Positions 18,985 through 29,244 of a stretch of 64,000 nt of DNA are shown here, piece by piece. Below the pieces are notes generated by a model, which was given only the letters and a program-made list of their open reading frames with translations, did no database searches and was not told the origin of the DNA. Within the stretch, counting starts at the first letter, position 1. Each line of letters begins with the position of its first letter. This stretch comes from Leclercia pneumoniae (GTDB lineage: Bacteria; Pseudomonadota; Gammaproteobacteria; Enterobacterales; Enterobacteriaceae): positions 3,658,001-3,722,000 of the forward strand of contig NZ_CP071383.1 in NCBI RefSeq assembly GCF_017348915.1, written 5' to 3'. A program made the position numbers and the translations under genes.

Positions 18985-20680
18985 GATTTCGCGTCAGGCC
19001 TACGCCGACATGTTTGGCCCTACCACCGGCGACAAGGTCCGGCTGGCGGACACCGGGCTGTGGATCGAGGTGGAAAAAGATCTCACCGTGTACGGCGAAG
19101 AGGTGAAATTTGGCGGCGGGAAAGTGATCCGCGACGGCATGGGCCAGGGGCAGATGACCGCGCAAGATTGTGTGGATCTGGTTCTGACCAACGCGCTGAT
19201 CGTCGATCACTGGGGGATCGTGAAAGCCGATATCGGCGTCAAAGATGGCCGGTTCTTCGCCGTGGGCAAAGCCGGTAACCCGGATATTCAACCCGGCGTG
19301 ACCATCCCCATCGGCGCCGCGACGGAGGTGATTGCCGCCGAAGGGAAGATCGTGACCGCCGGCGGGATCGACACCCACATTCACTGGATCTGCCCGCAGC
19401 AGGCGGAAGAGGCGCTGGTCTCCGGCGTCACCACCATGATCGGCGGCGGCACCGGCCCGGCAGCGGGCACAAACGCCACCACCTGTACACCGGGCCCCTG
19501 GTACATCGCCCGCATGCTGCAGGCGGCCGATACATTGCCGGTCAATATTGGCCTGCTGGGCAAAGGTAACGGCTCTAATCCCGACGCGCTGCGCGAGCAG
19601 ATTGCAGCGGGTGCCATCGGGCTGAAGATCCACGAAGACTGGGGGGCGACGCCGGCGGCCATCAACTGTTCGCTGGAGGTGGCCGAAGAGATGGATATAC
19701 AGGTGGCCCTGCACAGCGACACGCTGAACGAATCCGGCTTTGTAGAAGATACCCTGGCAGCGATTGGCGGGCGTACCATTCACACCTTCCACACCGAAGG
19801 GGCGGGCGGCGGTCACGCGCCGGATATCATTACCGCCTGCGCGCATCCGAACATTCTCCCCTCCTCCACCAACCCGACGCTGCCTTATACGGTGAATACC
19901 ATCGATGAGCATCTCGACATGCTGATGGTGTGCCACCACCTTGACCCGGACATCGCCGAGGACGTGGCTTTTGCCGAATCGCGCATCCGCCGGGAGACCA
20001 TCGCCGCCGAAGATGTGCTGCATGATATCGGTGCCTTCTCGCTCACCTCGTCCGACTCGCAGGCGATGGGCCGCGTGGGCGAAGTAATTATCCGCACCTG
20101 GCAGGTCGCCCACCGGATGAAAGTACAGCGCGGCGCGCTGCCGGAAGAGAGCGGTGATAACGATAACTTCCGCGTGAAGCGCTACGTCGCCAAATACACC
20201 ATTAATCCGGCGCTGACCCACGGTATCGCCCACGAAGTCGGCTCCATCGAAGCGGGCAAACTGGCGGATCTGGTGGTCTGGTCTCCGGCATTCTTTGGCG
20301 TAAAACCCGCGACCATTGTGAAAGGCGGGATGATCGCCTGCGCCCCGATGGGCGATATCAATGCCTCTATCCCTACGCCGCAACCCGTGCACTACCGCTC
20401 GATGTTCGGCGCGCTGGGGGCCGCCCGTCACGCCACCCGCCTGACCTTTATTTCGCAGGCGGCAGAGGCGCAGGGCATTGCCCGGCAGTTGAACCTGCAA
20501 AGCACCACCGCCGTGGTGCGGGGCTGTCGCAGCGTGAAGAAGGCCGACATGATCCACAACGGCCTGCAACCCAACATTACCGTCGATGCGCAAACTTACG
20601 AGGTGCGCGTGGACGGCGAGCTGATAACCAGCGAACCGGCAGAGATCCTGCCGATGGCGCAACGCTATTTCCTGTTCTGA
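18977..20680 (+). CDS. ureC: Urease alpha (catalytic) subunit
   Basis: A 567-residue catalytic subunit hydrolysing urea to ammonia and carbamate. By direct count every nickel-site residue falls where it does in the Klebsiella enzyme: His134 and His136 (DTHIHW), the lysine to be carbamylated Lys217 (GLKIHEDWG), His246, His272 and Asp360 (TSSDSQAMG). The active-site His320 (VCHHLDPD, with the flap Cys319) is also present. No truncation or missing residue was seen, so active urease is expected if nickel is supplied. Its start overlaps ureB. A very long antisense open frame across this gene is a codon-bias shadow. Confidence 0.99.
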   Translation: MAEISRQAYADMFGPTTGDKVRLADTGLWIEVEKDLTVYGEEVKFGGGKVIRDGMGQGQMTAQDCVDLVLTNALIVDHWGIVKADIGVKDGRFFAVGKAGNPDIQPGVTIPIGAATEVIAAEGKIVTAGGIDTHIHWICPQQAEEALVSGVTTMIGGGTGPAAGTNATTCTPGPWYIARMLQAADTLPVNIGLLGKGNGSNPDALREQIAAGAIGLKIHEDWGATPAAINCSLEVAEEMDIQVALHSDTLNESGFVEDTLAAIGGRTIHTFHTEGAGGGHAPDIITACAHPNILPSSTNPTLPYTVNTIDEHLDMLMVCHHLDPDIAEDVAFAESRIRRETIAAEDVLHDIGAFSLTSSDSQAMGRVGEVIIRTWQVAHRMKVQRGALPEESGDNDNFRVKRYVAKYTINPALTHGIAHEVGSIEAGKLADLVVWSPAFFGVKPATIVKGGMIACAPMGDINASIPTPQPVHYRSMFGALGAARHATRLTFISQAAEAQGIARQLNLQSTTAVVRGCRSVKKADMIHNGLQPNITVDAQTYEVRVDGELITSEPAEILPMAQRYFLF

Positions 20681-20689
20681 GGAGCCAAG

Positions 20690-21154
20690 ATGATCACCTT
20701 AACCCAACGCCTTGATCACGCCCATCGCGTCACCACCAGCGTGACGCTGCCGATTGATATCCGCGTCAAAAGCCGCGCCCGCGTCACGTTGAACGATGGT
20801 CGCGAAGCGGGGCTCATGTTGCCGCGCGGCCTGCTGCTTCGCGGCGGCGACATGCTGGCAACGGAAGACGGCAGCGAAATTATTGAAGTGATTGCCGCCC
20901 CGGAGTCCGTTTCGGTGGTGCGTTGCGCCGATCCTTTCCTGCTTGCCCGCGCCTGCTATCACCTGGGCAACCGCCACGTGCCGCTGCAAATCATGCCCGG
21001 CGAGCTGCGCTATCACCACGATCATGTCCTCGACGACATGGTGCGGCAGCTCGGCCTTGAGGTGACGTTTGCCACGCTGCCGTTTGAACCGGAAGCCGGG
21101 GCGTATGCCAGCGATGCTCACAGCCATAGCCACTCTCACGCTCATTCACATTAA
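20690..21154 (+). CDS. ureE: UreE, nickel-binding urease chaperone
   Basis: A 154-residue metallochaperone that hands nickel to UreG. An N-terminal peptide-binding domain (about 1-70) is followed by the metal-binding domain with HLGNRHVPLQIMPGELRYHHDHVLDDMVRQLG (about 95-125; the histidine in GNRHVPLQ is the conserved dimer-interface nickel ligand). The C-terminus ends in a histidine-rich tail, HSHSHSHAHSH, which stores extra nickel. The tail is shorter than the Klebsiella one. It lies 10 bases after ureC and 10 bases before hupE. Confidence 0.96.
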   Translation: MITLTQRLDHAHRVTTSVTLPIDIRVKSRARVTLNDGREAGLMLPRGLLLRGGDMLATEDGSEIIEVIAAPESVSVVRCADPFLLARACYHLGNRHVPLQIMPGELRYHHDHVLDDMVRQLGLEVTFATLPFEPEAGAYASDAHSHSHSHAHSH

Positions 21155-21163
21155 GGATCTGTC

Positions 21164-21703
21164 ATGCGTACGTACCTTCCTCTGTTATTGCTGGCCTTTT
21201 CCCTTCCCGCCCTCGCCCATCCGGGGCACGGCGCAGATAGCTTTCAGGCGGGCTTTTTCCATCCGCTGACCGGTCTCGATCACCTGCTGATGCTGACCGG
21301 CGCTGGCGTCCTCTCTGCCCTGAGCGGCCGTAAGCTGCTGATGCCGCTCGCCACCCTCGGCATGATGCTTACCGGCGCCATTGCGGGCAGCCTGTTCGGC
21401 GGCTTTAGCGGGATGGAGACGCTGATCGTCGCCTCGCTGGCGGTATGCGGCGTGATGATGTTTAAAACAGAGAACCGACTGCTGCTGGCGGTGCCTGCGC
21501 TGGCTATGTTCCACGGCTGGGCGCACGGCGTGGAAATGGCGGGCCACAGCTTCTGGCTCTTTACCTCTGGCTTTATGCTCGCCAGCGCGGCGGTGCTGTG
21601 CGTGAGCTTCGGCGCAGGCCTGCTGCTGCGCCGTCATGACGGGATCCGTAAAACCCTGGGCGGCGGACTTATCGCCTCTGCGCTGCTGGCGCTGATGAGC
21701 TGA
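21164..21703 (+). CDS. hupE: HupE/UreJ-family nickel permease in the urease operon
   Basis: A 179-residue membrane protein with a cleavable-looking N-terminal segment ([14 protein letters not shown]). Directly after it comes the family hallmark [26 protein letters not shown], where His and Asp residues form the predicted nickel site. About six further hydrophobic segments follow, with HGWAHG in the fourth. HupE/UreJ proteins import nickel for hydrogenase or urease. Placement between ureE and ureF, with its last base overlapping the ureF start, argues for a dedicated nickel supply. Klebsiella aerogenes lacks this gene in its ureDABCEFG operon. Confidence 0.9.
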   Translation: MRTYLPLLLLAFSLPALAHPGHGADSFQAGFFHPLTGLDHLLMLTGAGVLSALSGRKLLMPLATLGMMLTGAIAGSLFGGFSGMETLIVASLAVCGVMMFKTENRLLLAVPALAMFHGWAHGVEMAGHSFWLFTSGFMLASAAVLCVSFGAGLLLRRHDGIRKTLGGGLIASALLALMS

Positions 21704-22377
21704 TGGAGAACGCCCGCCAGCGGCTGCGGCTGATGCAGCTCTCCAGCAGTAGTCTGCCGGTGGGGTCGTTTACCTGGTCCCAGGGGCTGGAGTGGGCGGC
21801 CGAAGCGGGCTGGGTGACGACCGTCGACGCATTCCGCCGCTGGCAGATACAGCAGATGGAGCAGAGCTTTTTCTGCACCGATTTACCGCTGTTTATCCGT
21901 CTCTGCCACGCCTGCGAGCGGCACGATATCGCTCAGGCAAAACGGTGGACGGCGTACCTGCTGGCCTGCCGCGAAACGCGTGAACTGCGCGAAGAGGAGC
22001 GCAATCGCGGCGCCGCCTTCACCCGGCTTATTAAGAGTTGGGAGCCGGACTGCCCGCCAGACTGGCAACCGCTGTTTATGCAAAGCCAGCTTTGCGGCAT
22101 GGCATGGCTGGGCGTTCGCTGGGCGATCCCTCCTCGCGAGCTAGCCCTGAGCCTGGGTTACAGCTGGATTGAGAGCGCGGTGATGGCGGGCGTCAAGCTG
22201 GTGCCATTCGGGCAACAGGCGGCGCAACAGCTGATTATCGAACTGAGCGATCGCTTCGCGGCGGGATTTGAACAGGCTTTACTGCGCCATGATGATGAAC
22301 TGGGTGCCGCGACGCCCCTGTCGGCCATCGCCTCGGCGCGTCATGAAACACAATATTCACGGTTATTCCGTTCCTGA
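21703..22377 (+). CDS. ureF: UreF, urease accessory protein
   Basis: A 224-residue helical protein that joins UreD and UreG on the apo-urease and checks fidelity of nickel insertion. Conserved segments: [29 protein letters not shown] (about residues 10-38), [17 protein letters not shown], and the C-terminal [16 protein letters not shown]. The ATG overlaps the hupE stop codon by one base, so hupE and ureF are translationally coupled. Length fits the family. The gene shows no sign of decay. Confidence 0.95.
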   Translation: MENARQRLRLMQLSSSSLPVGSFTWSQGLEWAAEAGWVTTVDAFRRWQIQQMEQSFFCTDLPLFIRLCHACERHDIAQAKRWTAYLLACRETRELREEERNRGAAFTRLIKSWEPDCPPDWQPLFMQSQLCGMAWLGVRWAIPPRELALSLGYSWIESAVMAGVKLVPFGQQAAQQLIIELSDRFAAGFEQALLRHDDELGAATPLSAIASARHETQYSRLFRS

Positions 22378-22386
22378 GGATTGTCT

Positions 22387-23004
22387 ATGTCTGATTACAA
22401 ACATCCCCTGCGCGTGGGCGTGGGTGGCCCGGTGGGGTCGGGTAAAACCGCCCTGCTCGAAGCGCTGTGTAAAGCCATGCGCGACACGTATCACCTGGCG
22501 GTGGTCACTAACGATATCTACACCAAAGAAGATCAGCGCATCCTGACCGAAGCTGGTGCCCTGGAGCCTGAGCGCATCGTGGGCGTAGAGACCGGCGGCT
22601 GTCCGCATACCGCCATCCGTGAAGATGCCTCGATGAACCTGGCGGCGGTAGAAGCGTTGAGCGAGAAGTTTGGCAACCTGGACATGATCTTCGTCGAAAG
22701 CGGCGGCGATAACCTGAGCGCCACCTTCAGCCCGGAACTGGCCGATCTGACCATTTACGTCATCGACGTGGCCGAAGGGGAAAAAATCCCCCGTAAAGGC
22801 GGGCCGGGGATCACCAAATCCGATTTTCTGGTCATCAATAAAACCGATCTGGCGCCCTATGTCGGGGCCTCACTGGAGGTGATGGAGCGCGATACCAACC
22901 GCATGCGCGGCGAGCGTCCGTGGACCTTCACCAACCTGAAAGCCGGCGACGGCCTGGCAACGATCATTGCGTTTCTGGAAGAGAAAGGGATGTTGCGGGT
23001 GTAG
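22387..23004 (+). CDS. ureG: UreG, GTPase driving nickel insertion into urease
   Basis: A 205-residue SIMIBI-class GTPase. Motifs: Walker [14 protein letters not shown] (about residues 12-24), the nickel-binding Cys-Pro-His in [29 protein letters not shown] and the guanine-specificity motif NKTDLAP. A TTG six bases upstream is in frame, but ATG 22387 gives the family start ([20 protein letters not shown]). It is the last gene of the urease operon. Only 50 bases, mostly a palindromic repeat, separate it from the convergent tsaD. Confidence 0.97.
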   Translation: MSDYKHPLRVGVGGPVGSGKTALLEALCKAMRDTYHLAVVTNDIYTKEDQRILTEAGALEPERIVGVETGGCPHTAIREDASMNLAAVEALSEKFGNLDMIFVESGGDNLSATFSPELADLTIYVIDVAEGEKIPRKGGPGITKSDFLVINKTDLAPYVGASLEVMERDTNRMRGERPWTFTNLKAGDGLATIIAFLEEKGMLRV

Positions 23005-23025
23005 TAACGCGGGATGGGAATATTT

Positions 23026-23047
23026 CCCTCTCCCCGTGGGGAGAGGG
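23026..23047. repeat. Palindromic repeat (solo unit) between ureG and tsaD
   Basis: CCCTCTCCCC-GT-GGGGAGAGGG is a perfect 10-bp stem with a 2-base loop. The same core occurs in the paired repeats at 48879-48998 and 51138-51218, so it is a dispersed REP-type element. Here it also sits as a barrier between two convergent genes. Confidence 0.8.
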
Positions 23048-23054
23048 AGAGGCG

Positions 23055-24068
23055 TTACGCCGCAGGCAGCTCTGCCAGCGGCCAGCGTGGACGCACAGAG
23101 ACGGCTAAATCTGCCGTCGCGCCCGCTTTCAGACGCACCAGGCCGGCGTAAGCGATCATCGCCCCGTTATCGGTACAAAACTCGGGGCGAGCGTAGAACA
23201 CTTCGCCACGGCGTTTTTGCATCATCTCTGCCAGCTTCGCGCGCAGCGTGCGGTTGGCGCTCACGCCCCCCGCCATCACCAGACGTTTAAAACCGGTCTG
23301 ATCCAGAGCGCGTTTACACTTGATCATCAGGGTATCCACCACCGCATCTTCAAACGCACGGGCAATGTCCGCCCGGGTTTGATCGTCGTTGCCGTTGTTA
23401 CGAATGGTGTTGGCAGCAAAGGTCTTCAGACCGGAGAAGCTGAAATCCAGGCCCGGACGGTCGGTCATCGGACGGGGGAAGACAAAGCGCCCTTCCGTTC
23501 CCTGCGAGGCGAGTTTAGAGAGCATCGGCCCCCCCGGATAGTCGAGCCCCAGCAGCTTGGCGGTTTTATCGAAGGCTTCACCGGCCGCATCGTCAATGGA
23601 TTCGCCCAGCAGGGCATACTCACCAATGCCCGTCACGCTAATCAGCTGGGTATGCCCGCCGGAGACCAGCAGCGCCACGAAGGGGAATTCCGGCGGGTTA
23701 TCTTCCAGCATCGGCGCCAGCAGATGGCCTTCCATATGGTGAACAGGAATGGCAGGCACGTCCCAGGCGAACGCCAGCGCGCGCCCAACGGTGGCACCGA
23801 CCAGCAGCGCACCCACCAGGCCAGGCCCTGCGGTGTAACCGACGGCGTCGATCTCTTTCGCCGTTAAGCCGGCCTCTTTCAGCGCCGCCTGGATCAGGGG
23901 CACCGTTTTGCGCACATGGTCGCGGGAGGCCAGTTCAGGTACCACACCGCCGTAGTCAGCGTGTAATTTCACCTGACTATACAGTTGGTTGGCAAGCAGC
24001 CCTTTTTCGTCGTCGTAAATGGCGATGCCGGTTTCATCGCAGGATGTTTCAATACCGAGTACACGCAT
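23055..24068 (-). CDS. tsaD: TsaD, tRNA N6-threonylcarbamoyladenosine transferase subunit
   Basis: A 337-residue Kae1/YgjD ATPase-fold protein that, with TsaB and TsaE, transfers threonylcarbamoyl to A37 of ANN-decoding tRNAs. Landmarks: [19 protein letters not shown] at the start, metal ligands in [11 protein letters not shown] (the HxxxH motif), [11 protein letters not shown], and [23 protein letters not shown] near 270. Length equals E. coli TsaD. It is divergent from rpsU, sharing the 237-base promoter region as in E. coli. Confidence 0.97.
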   Translation of the reverse strand: MRVLGIETSCDETGIAIYDDEKGLLANQLYSQVKLHADYGGVVPELASRDHVRKTVPLIQAALKEAGLTAKEIDAVGYTAGPGLVGALLVGATVGRALAFAWDVPAIPVHHMEGHLLAPMLEDNPPEFPFVALLVSGGHTQLISVTGIGEYALLGESIDDAAGEAFDKTAKLLGLDYPGGPMLSKLASQGTEGRFVFPRPMTDRPGLDFSFSGLKTFAANTIRNNGNDDQTRADIARAFEDAVVDTLMIKCKRALDQTGFKRLVMAGGVSANRTLRAKLAEMMQKRRGEVFYARPEFCTDNGAMIAYAGLVRLKAGATADLAVSVRPRWPLAELPAA

Positions 24069-24205
24069 GACTTGTTTTACCTCGTTTCAATACCGCGCAG
24101 TGTAGGGCCAATGCGGGTTGATGTAAAACTTTCCTCACCCCTGGCGTTGAGTTCGTGTATACTCCCCACCCTTATAAAAGTCCCATTTCAAAATCGCATC
24201 GGTGC

Positions 24206-24235
24206 TTTACAAAGCAGCAGCAATTGCAGTAAAAT
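24206..24235 (+). promoter_or_regulatory. Sigma-70 promoter of rpsU-dnaG-rpoD
   Basis: TTTACA (24206-24211) and TAAAAT (24230-24235) are 18 bases apart, about 70 bases before rpsU. A further TATACT -10-like box lies near 24160-24165, consistent with the tandem promoters known for this operon in E. coli. Confidence 0.6.
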
Positions 24236-24266
24236 TCCGCACCATTTTGAAATAAGCTGGCGTTGA

Positions 24267-24521
<255 letters not shown>

Positions 24522-24568
24522 TCTGTTGAGGGCAACGGCCCTCAATTGACAGACAGAGTAATAGTCGT

Positions 24569-24606
24569 AAGGCCGTGCTTCCGTAAGGAATGCGCGGCTT
24601 GTTTTC
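24569..24606 (+). terminator. Internal partial terminator between rpsU and dnaG
   Basis: GCCGTGC-TTCC-GTAA-GGAA-TGCGCGGC forms a long stem with one wobble pair and is followed by TTGTTTTCG. It corresponds to the T1 terminator known in E. coli. A smaller hairpin, TTGAGGG / CCCTCAA, lies just upstream at 24526-24545. Confidence 0.8.
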
Positions 24607-24637
24607 GTTTATGAGTAGCTAAAAATTCACGGGGCAT

Positions 24638-26383
24638 ATGGCTGGACGAATCCCACGCGTTTTCATCAATGACCTGCTGGCAAGAACCGACATCGTCGAT
24701 CTCATCGACGCGCGGGTAAAGCTCAAAAAGCAGGGCAAGAACTACCATGCGTGCTGTCCGTTCCATAACGAAAAAACCCCCTCTTTCACCGTAAACGGTG
24801 AGAAACAGTTTTACCACTGCTTCGGTTGCGGCGCACACGGCAATGCCGTCGACTTTTTGATGAACTACGACAAGCTCGAGTTTGTTGAAACCGTCGAAGA
24901 GCTGGCCGCCATGCACAACCTTGAAGTGCCTTATGAAGCAGGCTCTGGCCCAAGCCAGATAGAGCGCCATCAACGGCAAAGCCTCTATCAACTGCTGGAA
25001 GGTCTGAATTCGTTTTACCAACAGTCTCTGAAGCAACCTGCCGCTGAGCCTGCGCGTCAGTATCTGAACAAGCGCGGTCTGAGCGACGATGTCATTGCGC
25101 GTTTCGCTATTGGTTTCGCCCCGCCCGGCTGGGATAACGTGTTAAAGCGTTTTGGCGGCAATAGCGAAGATCGTAAATCGCTTATCGATGCGGGCATGCT
25201 GGTCACGAATGACCAGGGACGCAGCTACGACCGCTTCCGCGAGCGGGTGATGTTCCCCATTCGCGACAAGCGTGGCCGGGTCATTGGTTTTGGTGGCCGC
25301 GTGCTGGGCGATGCCCTGCCAAAGTACCTGAACTCCCCGGAAACTGACATTTTCCATAAGGGCCGCCAGCTGTATGGCCTTTATGAAGCGCAGCAAGATA
25401 ACGCTGAACCGCCGCGCCTGCTGGTGGTCGAAGGCTATATGGACGTGGTCGCCCTGGCGCAATACGACATCAACTATGCCGTTGCGTCGCTGGGCACCTC
25501 CACTACGGCTGACCATATTCAGCTGTTGTTCCGGGTGACCAATAACGTCATCTGCTGTTACGACGGCGATCGCGCGGGACGCGATGCCGCCTGGCGCGCG
25601 CTGGAAACCGCGCTGCCGTATATGACCGACGGGCGGCAGCTACGCTTTATGTTCCTGCCCGACGGTGAAGACCCGGATACGCTGGTGCGTAAAGAGGGTA
25701 AAGCGGCATTTGAAGCGCGGATGGAGCAGGCACAGCCGCTCTCCACGTTTCTCTTTAACAGCCTGATGCCGCAGGTAGATTTGAGCACGCCGGATGGCCG
25801 TGCGCAGTTAAGTACGCTGGCCCTGCCGCTGATTACTCAGGTACCGGGCGAAACGTTGCGCATCTATCTGCGTCAGGAGCTGGGCAAAAAGCTGGGCATA
25901 CTGGATGACAGCCAGCTTGAACGGTTAATGCCAAAACAGGCCGATAACGGCACGGCACGTGCCGCTCCGCAGCTAAAACGCACAACCATGCGTATACTGA
26001 TAGGACTGCTGGTACAGAACCCTGAGCTGGCGCCCAAAGTGCCGTCGCTGGCGGGTCTGGACCACGATAAGTTGCCAGGACTTGGCTTATTTTCAGAATT
26101 GGTCAACACTTGTCTGTCACAGCCAGGTCTGACCACCGGGCAACTTTTAGAGCACTATCGCGGCACAAAAGCGGCTGCAACCCTTGAAAAATTGTCGATG
26201 TGGGACGATATAGCAGATAAGGATATCGCTGAAGAGACCTTCACCGATTCGCTCAACCATATGTTTGATTCGATGCTTGAACTGCGCCAGGAAGAGTTAA
26301 TTGCTCGCGAGCGCACACACGGTTTAAGCAGCGAAGAGCGCCGGGAACTCTGGATGTTGAACCAGGAACTGGCGAAGAAATAA
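24638..26383 (+). CDS. dnaG: DNA primase
   Basis: A 581-residue primase that lays RNA primers at the replication fork. The N-terminal CHC2 zinc-binding domain spans about residues 38-65 (CCPFHNEKTPSF and HCFGCGAHG). The RNA polymerase core and TOPRIM domain follow, with VVEGYMDVVALAQ near 265 and CYDGDRAGRDAAWRAL near 308 providing the metal-binding acidic residues. The C-terminal helicase-interaction domain is about 450-581. Length equals E. coli. It is the second gene of the operon; the 164 bases before rpoD contain a CGGC-TTAAGT-GCCG hairpin near 26405, the position of the known RNA processing site. Confidence 0.98.
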   Translation: MAGRIPRVFINDLLARTDIVDLIDARVKLKKQGKNYHACCPFHNEKTPSFTVNGEKQFYHCFGCGAHGNAVDFLMNYDKLEFVETVEELAAMHNLEVPYEAGSGPSQIERHQRQSLYQLLEGLNSFYQQSLKQPAAEPARQYLNKRGLSDDVIARFAIGFAPPGWDNVLKRFGGNSEDRKSLIDAGMLVTNDQGRSYDRFRERVMFPIRDKRGRVIGFGGRVLGDALPKYLNSPETDIFHKGRQLYGLYEAQQDNAEPPRLLVVEGYMDVVALAQYDINYAVASLGTSTTADHIQLLFRVTNNVICCYDGDRAGRDAAWRALETALPYMTDGRQLRFMFLPDGEDPDTLVRKEGKAAFEARMEQAQPLSTFLFNSLMPQVDLSTPDGRAQLSTLALPLITQVPGETLRIYLRQELGKKLGILDDSQLERLMPKQADNGTARAAPQLKRTTMRILIGLLVQNPELAPKVPSLAGLDHDKLPGLGLFSELVNTCLSQPGLTTGQLLEHYRGTKAAATLEKLSMWDDIADKDIAEETFTDSLNHMFDSMLELRQEELIARERTHGLSSEERRELWMLNQELAKK

Positions 26384-26547
26384 GAGAAAGACAAAAGTAT
26401 TTAACGGCTTAAGTGCCGAATATCGATCGGGAAGCCCCCGACAGCCGCACTGAGAGGCAGCGGCAAAAATATAAGTACGCCCTCGCTTTAAATGTTGGCA
26501 GCCGTATTGCCGACACCAATCAAACGAATAAGTGTGGATACCGTCTT

Positions 26548-28392
26548 ATGGAGCAAAACCCGCAGTCACAGCTGAAACTTCTTGTCCAACGCGGTAAGGA
26601 GCAAGGCTATCTGACCTATGCCGAGGTCAATGACCATCTGCCGGAAGATATCGTCGATTCAGATCAGATCGAAGACATCATCCAAATGATCAATGACATG
26701 GGTATTCAGGTGATGGAAGAAGCACCGGATGCCGATGATCTGTTGCTGGCTGAAAACTCCAACAACACTGATGAAGATGCTGAAGAAGCCGCTGCACAGG
26801 TACTGTCCAGCGTAGAATCTGAAATCGGACGCACGACCGACCCGGTTCGCATGTACATGCGTGAAATGGGTACCGTTGAACTGTTGACCCGCGAAGGCGA
26901 AATCGACATCGCAAAACGCATTGAAGACGGGATCAACCAGGTTCAGTGCTCCGTTGCCGAATACCCGGAAGCCATCACCTATCTGCTTGAGCAGTACGAT
27001 CGCGTTGAAGCGGAAGAAGCGCGTCTGTCCGATCTTATCACCGGCTTCGTCGATCCAAACGCTGAAGAAGATATGGCGCCGACCGCCACCCACGTTGGAT
27101 CTGAACTGTCTCAGGAAGAGATGGATGACGACGAAGACGAAGATGAAGAAGACGACGACGACAGCAGCGATGACGACAACAGCATCGACCCTGAGCTGGC
27201 GCGCGAGAAGTTTGGTGAATTGCGTACCCAGTACGAACTGGCTCGCGACACGATCAAAGCCAAAGGCCGCAGCCATGCTGCCGCTCAGGAACAGATCCTG
27301 AAGCTGTCTGAAGTGTTCAAACAGTTCCGTCTGGTGCCAAAACAGTTCGACTACCTGGTTAACAGCATGCGCGTGATGATGGATCGCGTACGCACCCAGG
27401 AACGCATCATCATGAAGCTGTGCGTTGAGCAGTGCAAAATGCCGAAGAAGAACTTCATCACCCTCTTCACCGGTAACGAAACCAGCGAAACCTGGTTCAA
27501 CGCCGCTATCGCGATGAACAAGCCGTGGTCTGAAAAACTGCACGACGTGAAAGAAGACGTGCATCGCGGCCTGATGAAACTGCAGCAGATTGAAGAAGAG
27601 ACCGGCCTGACCATCGAACAGGTGAAAGATATCAACCGTCGTATGTCCATCGGTGAAGCGAAAGCCCGCCGTGCGAAGAAAGAGATGGTTGAAGCAAACT
27701 TGCGTCTGGTTATCTCTATCGCCAAGAAGTACACCAACCGTGGTCTGCAGTTCCTGGATCTGATTCAGGAAGGCAACATCGGTCTGATGAAAGCGGTAGA
27801 TAAGTTTGAATACCGTCGTGGTTACAAGTTCTCCACTTACGCAACCTGGTGGATCCGTCAGGCAATTACCCGCTCTATCGCGGATCAGGCGCGCACCATC
27901 CGTATTCCGGTGCATATGATTGAGACCATTAACAAGCTCAACCGTATTTCTCGCCAGATGCTGCAGGAGATGGGTCGCGAGCCGACGCCAGAAGAGCTGG
28001 CCGAGCGTATGCTGATGCCGGAAGATAAGATCCGTAAAGTGCTGAAGATCGCCAAAGAGCCTATCTCCATGGAAACACCGATCGGTGATGATGAAGATTC
28101 GCATCTGGGTGATTTCATCGAGGATACCACCCTCGAGCTGCCGCTGGACTCTGCCACCACCGAGAGCCTGCGTGCCGCAACGCACGACGTACTGGCTGGC
28201 CTGACCGCCCGTGAAGCGAAAGTGCTGCGTATGCGCTTCGGTATCGATATGAACACCGACCATACGCTGGAAGAAGTGGGTAAACAGTTCGACGTAACCC
28301 GCGAACGTATCCGTCAGATCGAAGCGAAAGCGCTGCGTAAACTGCGCCATCCGAGCCGCTCTGAAGTGCTGCGTAGCTTCCTGGACGACTAA
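26548..28392 (+). CDS. rpoD: RNA polymerase sigma-70 factor RpoD
   Basis: The 614-residue primary sigma factor. Region 1.1 is at the N-terminus ([21 protein letters not shown]). A strongly acidic stretch ([15 protein letters not shown], about residues 190-205) lies in the non-conserved region. Region 2 follows ([57 protein letters not shown]), then region 4 with the helix-turn-helix [33 protein letters not shown]. The frame is open from 26413, but ATG 26548 gives the E. coli start and length. The long antisense open frame here is a shadow. A strong terminator follows. Confidence 0.99.
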   Translation: MEQNPQSQLKLLVQRGKEQGYLTYAEVNDHLPEDIVDSDQIEDIIQMINDMGIQVMEEAPDADDLLLAENSNNTDEDAEEAAAQVLSSVESEIGRTTDPVRMYMREMGTVELLTREGEIDIAKRIEDGINQVQCSVAEYPEAITYLLEQYDRVEAEEARLSDLITGFVDPNAEEDMAPTATHVGSELSQEEMDDDEDEDEEDDDDSSDDDNSIDPELAREKFGELRTQYELARDTIKAKGRSHAAAQEQILKLSEVFKQFRLVPKQFDYLVNSMRVMMDRVRTQERIIMKLCVEQCKMPKKNFITLFTGNETSETWFNAAIAMNKPWSEKLHDVKEDVHRGLMKLQQIEEETGLTIEQVKDINRRMSIGEAKARRAKKEMVEANLRLVISIAKKYTNRGLQFLDLIQEGNIGLMKAVDKFEYRRGYKFSTYATWWIRQAITRSIADQARTIRIPVHMIETINKLNRISRQMLQEMGREPTPEELAERMLMPEDKIRKVLKIAKEPISMETPIGDDEDSHLGDFIEDTTLELPLDSATTESLRAATHDVLAGLTAREAKVLRMRFGIDMNTDHTLEEVGKQFDVTRERIRQIEAKALRKLRHPSRSEVLRSFLDD

Positions 28393-28406
28393 TCCAGGCA
28401 CACAGC

Positions 28407-28437
28407 AAAAAGCTCCCAAACGGGAGCTTTTTTTTTG
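28407..28437 (+). terminator. Terminator of the rpsU-dnaG-rpoD operon
   Basis: AAAGCTCCC-AAAC-GGGAGCTTT is followed by a run of nine or more T residues. Confidence 0.95.
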
Positions 28438-28478
28438 TTTTTTCCCTCGCCCCTGGAGGGGCTCTGAACGCAGAGGGC

Positions 28479-28985
28479 TCACAGCCCCCTCACCACCAGC
28501 GCCTCATCCAGCTCCCGATACGCCTCGACCAGCTTATCCAGCGTCGCACGGTTTAATCCACTCGGGTTTGGCAGCACCCAGACCTGCGTCACGCCAATCA
28601 TCACGCTCTGCTTACCCCACTGCACCCCACGCTGGCTAAAAGCCTGCTCGTACGCCTGCTTGCCCAGAATCGCCAGTGCGGCAGGCTGGTAGTCTTCCAT
28701 TTTCTTAATCAGCTCCCGGCCCCCACTGCGCAGTTCATGCAGATTAACCTCGCTGGCCTGCACCGTGGGCCGTTCTACCAGCATGGTAATGCCGCAGCGT
28801 GTATCCAGCAGCCGTTGTTCCTCTTCCGGTTTGAGTTGCGTATCGGTAAAGCCTGCCTGGTGTATGACCTTCCAGAAGCGGTTTCCCGGATGTGCGAAGT
28901 GGAATCCGGTGTGGGCCGATGACTTACCCGGATTGATACCGCAGAACACAACGCGCAAGCCTGGCGCAAGAATGTCATTGATCAT
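28479..28985 (-). CDS. mug: Mug, G/U and G/T mismatch-specific DNA glycosylase
   Basis: A 168-residue enzyme of the uracil-DNA glycosylase superfamily (family 2), removing uracil and etheno-cytosine from mismatches. Active-site motif 1, [14 protein letters not shown] (E. coli has GINPGLSS), and motif 2, LPNPSGLNR, are both present. The frame is open eight codons further upstream, but the ATG complementary to 28983-28985, preceded by GGGAG, gives the E. coli start and exact length. It is convergent with rpoD and divergent from the tRNA gene. Confidence 0.96.
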   Translation of the reverse strand: MINDILAPGLRVVFCGINPGKSSAHTGFHFAHPGNRFWKVIHQAGFTDTQLKPEEEQRLLDTRCGITMLVERPTVQASEVNLHELRSGGRELIKKMEDYQPAALAILGKQAYEQAFSQRGVQWGKQSVMIGVTQVWVLPNPSGLNRATLDKLVEAYRELDEALVVRGL

Positions 28986-29071
28986 TATTACTCCCGATAG
29001 ATGAATCACTATAGAAGTATAAAAGATTGAAAATACGTTGTTTATAAAAACAGCAGGCAGGCGCGTATGGC

Positions 29072-29100
29072 TGGATTGCGGCGGGGAGTTACATTATAAT
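29072..29100 (+). promoter_or_regulatory. Promoter of the tRNA-Ile2 gene
   Basis: TGGATT and a perfect TATAAT lie 17 bases apart, with the -10 box ending 10 bases before the mature 5' end. A GCGGCGGGG run occupies the spacer. The spacing to the tRNA supports the call. Confidence 0.7.
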
Positions 29101-29110
29101 CCTTCGCCAC

Positions 29111-29186
29111 GGCCCCTTAGCTCAGTGGTTAGAGCAGGCGACTCATAATCGCTTGGTCGCTGGTTCAAGTCCAGCAGGGGCCACCA
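29111..29186 (+). tRNA. ileX: tRNA-Ile2 with CAU anticodon (modified to lysidine)
   Basis: A 76-base gene from GGCCCC to the encoded CCA. The acceptor stem GGCCCCT / AGGGGCC, the D-loop CAGTGGTTAG, the anticodon stem-loop GCGACTCATAATCGC and the T-arm GCTGGTTCAAGTCCAGC all fold. The anticodon reads CAU. The sequence matches E. coli ileX, the minor Ile2 tRNA reading AUA after lysidine modification, and lies at the same place next to mug. It is therefore not a methionine tRNA. An accessory island begins just downstream. Confidence 0.97.
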
Positions 29187-29214
29187 AATTTTAGCTTTAA
29201 AATCATATGATTAA

Positions 29215-29244
29215 GCCACTCAATTGAGTGGCTTTTTTGTTTTC
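29215..29244 (+). terminator. Terminator of the tRNA gene
   Basis: The perfect palindrome GCCACTCAATTGAGTGGC is followed by TTTTTTGTTTTC. Confidence 0.93.

Noticed and set aside
18803-20662. 619-codon minus-strand open frame antisense to ureC
   Set aside because: It lies wholly within ureB-ureC, its translation is rich in Arg, His and Gly with no recognisable domain, and it is explained by high G+C codon bias on the urease strand.
26413-26547. N-terminal extension of RpoD from the first open codon
   Set aside because: The 45 extra residues are not part of any sigma-70; ATG 26548 gives the known start, and the upstream bases match the dnaG-rpoD processing region.
26659-28482. 607-codon minus-strand open frame antisense to rpoD
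   Set aside because: rpoD is unambiguous on the other strand; the antisense translation is low-complexity (runs of Val, Phe, His) and has no domain or ribosome-binding site.
29111-29186. Calling the CAU-anticodon tRNA a methionine tRNA
   Set aside because: The whole sequence matches the E. coli ileX tRNA and its mug-adjacent position, so the anticodon is modified to lysidine and reads isoleucine AUA.
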